From Bacillota bacterium (GTDB lineage Bacteria; Bacillota; Clostridia; Saccharofermentanales; Fastidiosipilaceae): a DNA stretch of 20,223 nt. Below are positions 14,704-20,223 of this stretch, one piece after another. Position 1 is the first letter of the stretch. Each line of letters opens with the position of its first letter. The position numbers and the translations under genes were made by a program. The DNA lies in the NCBI GenBank assembly GCA_023388435.1, contig JAEWGG010000005.1:1-20223 (forward strand). The letters are read 5' to 3'. The notes beneath the pieces are model-generated. The model saw nothing but the letters and a program-made list of their open reading frames with translations, was not told the DNA's origin and searched no databases.

Positions 14704-16104
14704 GTGAGTGAACGGCAATTAAGTCTGCGCCCCTTTGGCTTGCGTGACAAAGTGGGCTACATGTTTGGAGACTTCGGTAACGATTTCACCTTCTTGCTCT
14801 CTTCGGGCTTTTTGTTGAAATTTTATACTGACGTCATGGGTGTTTCCGCCAGCCTGGTCGGCCTGATGATGATGCTGGCGCGCATTGTGGACGCTTTTAC
14901 GGATGTGGCCATGGGGCAGATCTGTGACCGCAGTCCCTCTACTGCCAAGGGGAAGTTCACACCCTGGCTGCGGCGGATGTGCGGCCCGGTGGCCGTGGCC
15001 TCCCTGCTGATGTACGCGAGCTGGTTCCAGAATATGTCCATGGGCTTCAAGATCTTCTGGATGTTCTTCAGCTACCTGCTCTGGGGTTCCGTCTTCTATA
15101 CAAGTATCAATATCCCCTACGGCTCCATGGCCTCAGCCATCTCCGCTGAGGCGAAGGACCGTACGGCCCTGTCCAGCTGGCGTACCATCGGTGCGACCCT
15201 GGCCGGTACGGCGATGGGTGTCGTCGTGCCCCTCGTCGTCTATTACAAAAATAAAGAGGGCCATACGCTGCTCTCCGGTGAGCGGATGACCCTGGCGGCC
15301 CTGGGCTGTTCGGTGGCGGCGGTGCTCTGCTATCTCATCTGCTACAGCCTGACGACAGAGCGTGTCAAGATTGATCGGGTGAGCGAGCCTTTCAGCCTCA
15401 CGAAACTTGTCAAGGCCCTGTTCAGCAACCGCTCGCTGATCGGTATTGTAGTGGCCTCCATCATGCTGCTGATGTCCTTCCTGACTGTCAACAGCATGAA
15501 TCAGTACCTCTACATTAACTACTTCAACAGCAATACGGCCCTGGCGACGGCGACCCTCATCACTTCGGTGGTGACGATACTTGAGGCCTTCTTGCTGCCC
15601 TTTGCCGCAGCACGTTACGGGAAAAAAGAGCTGGCTGTGGGCGGAGCCTTGCTGGGCATCGCCGTGATGGCTCTGGCCTTCTTCCTGCGCACGGAGCAGG
15701 TGCAGGTCTGGATTGCCCTCTCCCTGGTGTTGAATGTCGGAATTGGCACCTTTAATATCTGCTGCTGGGCGATGATCACCGACGTCATTGATGACGTGGA
15801 GGTCAGAAGCGGCAAGCGTCTGGACGGAACCGTCTATGCGACCTATTCTTTCGCCCGTAAATTGGGGCAGGCGGTGTCCGCTGGCATCAGCGGAGCCCTG
15901 CTGACCATGATCGGCTATTCGAAAGAGACCGCATTCAGCGAGCCCGTGCGCAGAGGTATCTACAATATTTCGACTCTGGTGCCGATTGCGGGTCTCGTCC
16001 TGATGTGTCTGGCCCTGATCTTTATCTATCCCCTCAACAAGAAGCGCGTGGATGCCAATGTGGCCTTCCTTAAAGCGAAAAGAGAAGAGAAAGAAGGTAA
16101 GTAA
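14704..16104 (+). CDS. GPH-family sugar/glucuronide:cation symporter
   Basis: A 12-helix membrane transporter of about 466 residues in the glycoside-pentoside-hexuronide:cation symporter family (MelB/UidB relatives). Visible family signatures are GDFGNDFTF in helix 1, RIVDAFTDVAMGQICDRS with the conserved Asp residues of helix 2, GKFTPWL after it, and NIPYGSMASAIS near helix 4/5. VRSGKRLDGTVYATYSFARK in the C-terminal half matches the family's conserved loop. GTG 14704 is chosen over ATG 14689 because GGAGGA (14691-14696) lies 7 bases upstream and overlaps the would-be ATG start. The stop directly abuts the beta-glucuronidase ATG, so both form one operon. Glucuronide import is inferred from that partner. 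Confidence 0.9.
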   Translation: MSERQLSLRPFGLRDKVGYMFGDFGNDFTFLLSSGFLLKFYTDVMGVSASLVGLMMMLARIVDAFTDVAMGQICDRSPSTAKGKFTPWLRRMCGPVAVASLLMYASWFQNMSMGFKIFWMFFSYLLWGSVFYTSINIPYGSMASAISAEAKDRTALSSWRTIGATLAGTAMGVVVPLVVYYKNKEGHTLLSGERMTLAALGCSVAAVLCYLICYSLTTERVKIDRVSEPFSLTKLVKALFSNRSLIGIVVASIMLLMSFLTVNSMNQYLYINYFNSNTALATATLITSVVTILEAFLLPFAAARYGKKELAVGGALLGIAVMALAFFLRTEQVQVWIALSLVLNVGIGTFNICCWAMITDVIDDVEVRSGKRLDGTVYATYSFARKLGQAVSAGISGALLTMIGYSKETAFSEPVRRGIYNISTLVPIAGLVLMCLALIFIYPLNKKRVDANVAFLKAKREEKEGK

Positions 16105-17925
16105 ATGCTCTATCCAATTTTGACCCCCTCCCGTCTGCTCACGGACCTCAGTGGTGTTTGGGATTTTAAGCTGGACGATGGCCACGGCTTCGAGCAGGAG
16201 TGGTACAAGGCCCCTCTGGAAGCGGCGATGACCATGCCGGTGCCCGCCTCTTATAATGATATTAAAGAAGGCGTGGACTTCCGCGACCACTATGGCTGGG
16301 TTTTCTACCAGCGCAGGGTCTCCCTGCCCAGCTTCGTCCAGACCCAGCGCGTCGTGCTGCGCTGTGCGGCCGTGACACACTTCGCGCGCATCTACCTTAA
16401 TGGGGAATTGATCTGCGAGCACCAGGGTGGCTTCCTGCCCTTCGAAGTGGAAATCGGCGCCCATCTGAAGTCGGGTGAGGACAATCTGCTGACAATCGCT
16501 GTGGACAATAAGATTGACGATACGACCCTGCCCGTGGGCAGCTCAAAGCCCATGCTGGGTGGCATGGGCTTCGGTCCCGCCATCAGCAGCGACAAAAAGG
16601 TCAATCACCCCAATTTTGACTTCTTCAACTATGCAGGCATCACCCGCCCCGTGAAGATCTATACGACGCCCAGGGACTATATCCAGGACATCAGCCTGGT
16701 TCCTGGAGTTGAGGGCAAAAAGGCCAGACTACACTACACGGTGGAGACGGTCGGCCAGGGCTCCTGCCAGCTGGAAGTCCATGACCGCGAGGGGCGTCTC
16801 GTGGCCCAGGGCGCAGGGGAGAAGGGCGTCCTGGAAATTGAGGACGTCAAGCTCTGGCAGCCGCTCAAGGCCTATCTCTACCAGGTTACGGTGCGCTTCG
16901 CTGAGGACGTCTACACCCTGCCCTACGGCGTACGCACCGTGCGCATTGAGGGGACCAAGTTCCTGATTAACGATAAGCCTTTCTACTTCAAAGGCTATGG
17001 CCGCCATGAGGATACCTTCCCGAATGGCCGAGGGCTGAACCTGCCCATGAACAGCAAGGACATGTCCCTCATGAAGTGGCAGGGGGCCAACAGCTTCCGC
17101 ACCAGCCACTATCCTTACAGTGAAGAAATGATGCGCCTCTGTGATGAGGAGGGCTTCGTGGTCATTGACGAGACCACGGCGGTCGGCGTCAACTTCATGT
17201 TCGGAGGCGGAGCCAACTTCGGCGGCCAGAAAGTCACGACCTTCGACAAGGAGCACGGAATCCGCACCTTCGAGCACCACAAGGAGGTCATCCGTGACCT
17301 GATTGCCCGCGACAAGAACCACGCCTGTGTGGTGGCCTGGAGTATTGCCAATGAGCCTGACTCGACCTCCGAGGGGGCCTATGACTACTTCAAGCCCCTC
17401 TTCGACCTGGCCCACGAACTGGATCCCCAGAATCGTCCCTGCACCCTTGTGGCCGTGCAGTCGGGGGCGGAGCCGGAGAAGGACTGCGCCGCCTCTCTGT
17501 CGGACCTGATCTGCCTGAACCGCTACTATGGCTGGTACTTCGGCGGCCCCGACATCGATACCTCCGTCCAGTACCTGCGCAAGGAGCTGGAGAAGTGGGA
17601 AAAATTCGGCAAGCCCCTGATGTTCACCGAGTACGGGGCGGATACCGTCATGGGCTTCCACGACACGACGCCAGTCATGTATACGGAGGAGTATCAGCTG
17701 GAGTACTACCAGAAGAACAACGAGGTTTTCGACGAGTTCGACTTCATCGTTGGCGAGCAGATCTGGAACTTCGCGGACTTCGCCACCAGCCAGGGCCTGC
17801 TCCGCGTACAGGGGAACAAGAAGGGCCTCTTCACCCGGGATCGCAAGCCCAAGTTGGCGGCCCACTACTTCCGCCAGCGCTGGAACTCCATTCCTGACTT
17901 CGACTATCAGAAGCCGAAAAAATAA
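16105..17925 (+). CDS. uidA: Beta-glucuronidase (GH2)
   Basis: A 606-residue cytoplasmic glycoside hydrolase that releases glucuronic acid from glucuronides. It has the GH2 order: sugar-binding jelly roll (about 1-180), Ig-like domain, and TIM barrel from about residue 280. The acid/base is Glu 417 in WSIANEPDS and the nucleophile Glu 509 in FTEYGADT. The glucuronate-specific NxK motif is present as Asn 571 and Lys 573 in GNKKGLFTRDRKPK, which separates it from beta-galactosidases. A glycine-rich insertion near residue 370 (VNFMFGGGANFGGQK) lies where gut enzymes carry active-site loops. There is no signal peptide. It begins immediately after the transporter stop, with GAAGGT upstream. Beta-galacturonidase activity cannot be fully excluded. 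Confidence 0.96.
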   Translation: MLYPILTPSRLLTDLSGVWDFKLDDGHGFEQEWYKAPLEAAMTMPVPASYNDIKEGVDFRDHYGWVFYQRRVSLPSFVQTQRVVLRCAAVTHFARIYLNGELICEHQGGFLPFEVEIGAHLKSGEDNLLTIAVDNKIDDTTLPVGSSKPMLGGMGFGPAISSDKKVNHPNFDFFNYAGITRPVKIYTTPRDYIQDISLVPGVEGKKARLHYTVETVGQGSCQLEVHDREGRLVAQGAGEKGVLEIEDVKLWQPLKAYLYQVTVRFAEDVYTLPYGVRTVRIEGTKFLINDKPFYFKGYGRHEDTFPNGRGLNLPMNSKDMSLMKWQGANSFRTSHYPYSEEMMRLCDEEGFVVIDETTAVGVNFMFGGGANFGGQKVTTFDKEHGIRTFEHHKEVIRDLIARDKNHACVVAWSIANEPDSTSEGAYDYFKPLFDLAHELDPQNRPCTLVAVQSGAEPEKDCAASLSDLICLNRYYGWYFGGPDIDTSVQYLRKELEKWEKFGKPLMFTEYGADTVMGFHDTTPVMYTEEYQLEYYQKNNEVFDEFDFIVGEQIWNFADFATSQGLLRVQGNKKGLFTRDRKPKLAAHYFRQRWNSIPDFDYQKPKK

Positions 17926-17926
17926 G

Positions 17927-17938
17927 GGACTTAAGTCC
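17927..17938. repeat. Perfect palindrome GGACTTAAGTCC after uidA
   Basis: A 12-base perfect palindrome starts 2 bases after the uidA stop and 7 bases before the terminator stem. It could be a protein-binding site or part of the RNA 3' end. Nothing further can be said. Confidence 0.5.
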
Positions 17939-17945
17939 TGTTCAC

Positions 17946-17982
17946 GAAGGGTCTCACAGGCATTTTGCCCGTGGGATCCTTC
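17946..17982 (+). terminator. Rho-independent terminator of the glucuronide operon
   Basis: A 16-base stem (17946-17961 with 17967-17982) around a 5-base ATTTT loop has two G-U pairs and one mismatch. A short, imperfect T-rich tail (TTCTGTT) follows. It separates uidA from the adhesin gene. Confidence 0.75.
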
Positions 17983-18101
17983 TTCTGTTACCAGGCTAAG
18001 GATTCTAGACAGCACGTGCATAAAGCGCTAAAATCTTCTAGCTTCAATTTAGATTAGAGTCGGGTTATGCATTTGCTTATCAGTTGGAAAGGAAGGCTTC
18101 T

Positions 18102-20223
18102 ATGAAGCATTCGATGCGAAAAAATGGTCTGCGCAGCCTGAGCCTCGCTCTGGTACTGGTCCTGACCATGACGCTGCTGCCGTTCAAGGCGCTCTTCGCC
18201 GAGGATCCGGCGGGCACTGCCGCCCGCAACCTGGATACCTTCTACGGCATTGTCAATCTGGATCTGGACGACTTCAATTACTACGGCTTTAACCGTTCGA
18301 AAGAGGTCAACTACGGTACGGACTACTTTAAATATGGTGCGGGCCTCAAGATGCTCTGGATCCTGCCCCCGGACGTCAAGCAGGGGGACTACTTCACTCT
18401 GGAGCTCCCCTCCGAGGTCAACGTGGACAGCAAGCCCGACAACTCCCAGGTCTTCTTTACGATCAAGGACTCTGCCGACAACTCCAAGGTGGTTATGAAT
18501 GTGTATTTCAGCGAGCGTCGGGGTGAGCACGACGTCCTGAAGTTCGTCGCCACGGATTATGCGGAGCAGCAGGCCCAGGGCCTCTACGCCTACAGCGGCA
18601 CGGCTGTTATCGGCAACAAGATTAACCCGACAGATCTGAATTCTATCTATAACTATGAGGAGTCGACCAGGCGTCCGAACGATCCCACTCCCTCCCGTGT
18701 CATTGATCCGAACAAGGAATACTACCAGGGCTTCCGGCCGAACTATAACTACTTCAATGACGCCCCCAACGGTTCGGATACGTCCAGCCACAAGAAGGTC
18801 CTGACTTATAAGACGCAGTACATGAGCGGCAAGGAGCGGAGTCTGCAGGATGAGACCTCGGTCAGCTATCTCTCGCAGCTCTTCTATGATGGTGACATGT
18901 ACAACCGCTTCGGCGACCTCTTCATCCAGCCCATTAAGGAGGACGCCGACTCCGTGACCTACATGATCCTGTACAACGTGGCTGGTACGGGCCAGGCGGG
19001 AGGTAAGGTCACGAGGGAATTCTTCCTGAGCAGCGGCGGCTTCCCTCAGAAGGGCGGTTTTGACGCCAGAACGAAGGCCAACCTCTACCCCTACAATGGG
19101 ACCTATACCAACTCCATGACGGTCTGGAAGGCGGCCCCGGGTCAGGGTACGCCCGCGCCCCGGCAGAAGGAGAAGATTGATGCCTCCCAGATGAAGGAGG
19201 ACAACTACACCAAGAATCAGGCCACCCACGTCTACAATTCCAAGATGACCTTCCCGGACGATAACAACACGTATTACATCGAGTTGAAGATGCGTAAGGT
19301 GGGGGCGACGATCAAGACTCCTTCCGGTGGCGACGGTTACTTTATCGCCCTGCGCCAGGAGCGCCGGGTGCGCACGTTCTTGTTGGAGGACTTCTACCAT
19401 GGCACCCAGGGGACGGGCGCGGCTGTGCTCAGCCGAAACCCGGAGACCTACGTCACCAGTACCGTCCTCGAACTGACTAAGGTGGACGATCAGGGCCAGC
19501 CGCTGAAGGCGGAGGGAATTGACTTCAGTCTGGTGGACAGCGACGGCTACACCATTAAGAAGAGCGTTGACCAGCAGACCGGTAAGCTGAGCTTCGGCGG
19601 CCTGCTCAAGGGACACAGCTATACACTAAAAGAGACGAAGACGGCGGATGGCTATCTGCTGAATGAGAAGGAATACACGGTCCAAATCGACGCCGATGGC
19701 GGTCTGAACATTGTCAATGCTGACGCGGATGTCACGCTGCTGCCCGCAGAAGGGGCTGGGGCGGATCCGGCTGTCCAGCAGGTGGCGTACAGCTTTAAGA
19801 ACCATAGCGAAAATCCGCCGGAACCTGTGAAGGGTAGCTTCCAGGTCTTCCACAAGTACTATTCCTCCGTTGAAGAACTTGAGAAGAAGAGCAATAAGAC
19901 GGATGAGGAGAAGACTCTGGATCCGACGACGGGCAGCCCCGAAGAGAGCTACGCCCCCTCGACGAAGGAGCTGAAGTCCTCTTACGACCTGATGTTTATG
20001 GAGACCTCCGATCCGGACATCGTTAAGACGAAGGACGAGGATGGGACTCTGGCCGGCCATTACAAGGCCGGTGAGCACCTGACGGTGACCTACTATTACC
20101 TGCGCAAGGGTGAGTTCAAGGAGGTACACGAGTACTATCCCAGTGAGGAAGACGCCAAGAAGGGGACAAATGTAGAGAAGACCCTGGTGAATCCCCGCAC
20201 TGAGGAGAAGAACCAGCGGGGCA
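18102..20223 (+). CDS. Large secreted MSCRAMM/MucBP-like adhesin, 3' end beyond window
   Basis: An open frame of 707 codons without a stop to the window edge. Residues 1-33 are a signal peptide (MKHSMRKNGLRSL, hydrophobic core, cleavage after ALFA). About 40-430 is an adhesin-like region with MSCRAMM-type phrases (KQGDYFTLELPSEVNV, VLKFVATDYAEQQ) and many Tyr and Asn. About 452-540 is a SpaA/Cna-B domain: ELTKVDDQG, a GGLLKGHSYTLKE core and KTADGYLLNEKEYTV. Lys 460 and Glu 511 are placed for an isopeptide bond. From about 580 MucBP-like units begin (HKYY at 584, HEYY at 676), linked by GHYKAGEHLTVTYYYLRKGE. AAAGGAAGG precedes the ATG by 5 bases. A wall anchor is expected downstream. Binding to host matrix or mucin is inferred. 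The opposite strand is open over 18054-19616 but has no recognisable protein. Confidence 0.9.
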   Translation, partial: MKHSMRKNGLRSLSLALVLVLTMTLLPFKALFAEDPAGTAARNLDTFYGIVNLDLDDFNYYGFNRSKEVNYGTDYFKYGAGLKMLWILPPDVKQGDYFTLELPSEVNVDSKPDNSQVFFTIKDSADNSKVVMNVYFSERRGEHDVLKFVATDYAEQQAQGLYAYSGTAVIGNKINPTDLNSIYNYEESTRRPNDPTPSRVIDPNKEYYQGFRPNYNYFNDAPNGSDTSSHKKVLTYKTQYMSGKERSLQDETSVSYLSQLFYDGDMYNRFGDLFIQPIKEDADSVTYMILYNVAGTGQAGGKVTREFFLSSGGFPQKGGFDARTKANLYPYNGTYTNSMTVWKAAPGQGTPAPRQKEKIDASQMKEDNYTKNQATHVYNSKMTFPDDNNTYYIELKMRKVGATIKTPSGGDGYFIALRQERRVRTFLLEDFYHGTQGTGAAVLSRNPETYVTSTVLELTKVDDQGQPLKAEGIDFSLVDSDGYTIKKSVDQQTGKLSFGGLLKGHSYTLKETKTADGYLLNEKEYTVQIDADGGLNIVNADADVTLLPAEGAGADPAVQQVAYSFKNHSENPPEPVKGSFQVFHKYYSSVEELEKKSNKTDEEKTLDPTTGSPEESYAPSTKELKSSYDLMFMETSDPDIVKTKDEDGTLAGHYKAGEHLTVTYYYLRKGEFKEVHEYYPSEEDAKKGTNVEKTLVNPRTEEKNQRG

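Noticed and set aside
15133..18021. Long minus-strand frames (15133-16464 and 16729-18021) opposite the transporter and uidA
   Set aside because: Both are antisense to well-recognised genes, have low-complexity His/Gln/Val-rich translations and lack promoters or ribosome sites.
18054..19616. 520-codon minus-strand open frame
   Set aside because: It is antisense to the adhesin, shows no family motifs, and the forward frame has a signal peptide, ribosome site and SpaA signature. It is an effect of strong C-ending codon use on the plus strand.

Overview
The window looks like chromosome from a GC-rich, host-associated Gram-positive bacterium, most likely in the Bacillota. The evidence is strong Shine-Dalgarno sites on almost every gene, an LPxTG-anchored leucine-rich-repeat protein, a large MSCRAMM-like adhesin, a stress-type flavin-binding protein and a glucuronide-scavenging locus. 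The genus cannot be read from the sequence.

Layout. (1) 1-421: right end of an IS3-family element, with the transposase C-terminus and terminal repeat. (2) 468-971 (minus): pyridoxamine-phosphate-oxidase-like stress protein, divergent from the next block. (3) 1091-6007 (plus): potassium block. A short KdpD-like sensor kinase overlaps a KdpE-like regulator; after a 136-base regulatory gap come two TrkA-type subunits and the channel TrkH. Four helically phased TTCTCACAG repeats sit just upstream of a -10-like box in the gap, so the regulator probably activates trkA-trkA-trkH. No KdpFABC ATPase genes are present. (4) 6095-8971 (minus): sortase-anchored LRR surface protein, with a near-ideal CRP-type operator upstream. 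(5) 9286-10590 (minus): enolase. (6) 10777-13187 (plus): histidine-phosphatase protein followed by a membrane-anchored glycerophosphodiester phosphodiesterase, as an operon. (7) 13222-14520 (minus): AraC-family regulator, divergent from (8) 14704-17925 (plus): GPH-family symporter and beta-glucuronidase, a compact glucuronide uptake and hydrolysis unit. (9) 18102 to the window end (plus): secreted adhesin with an N-terminal adhesin region, a SpaA/Cna-B domain and MucBP-like repeats. It is cut by the window edge, and a long antisense ORF could hide it.

Together the genes suggest a mucosal or gut lifestyle: adhesion to host or mucus, use of host-derived glucuronides, and regulated potassium homeostasis. 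The most notable signals are the phased repeat array linking a truncated KdpDE pair to Trk, the two unlike TrkA subunits, the CRP-like box in front of the LRR gene, and the modular LRR protein with an unrecognised C-terminal region.
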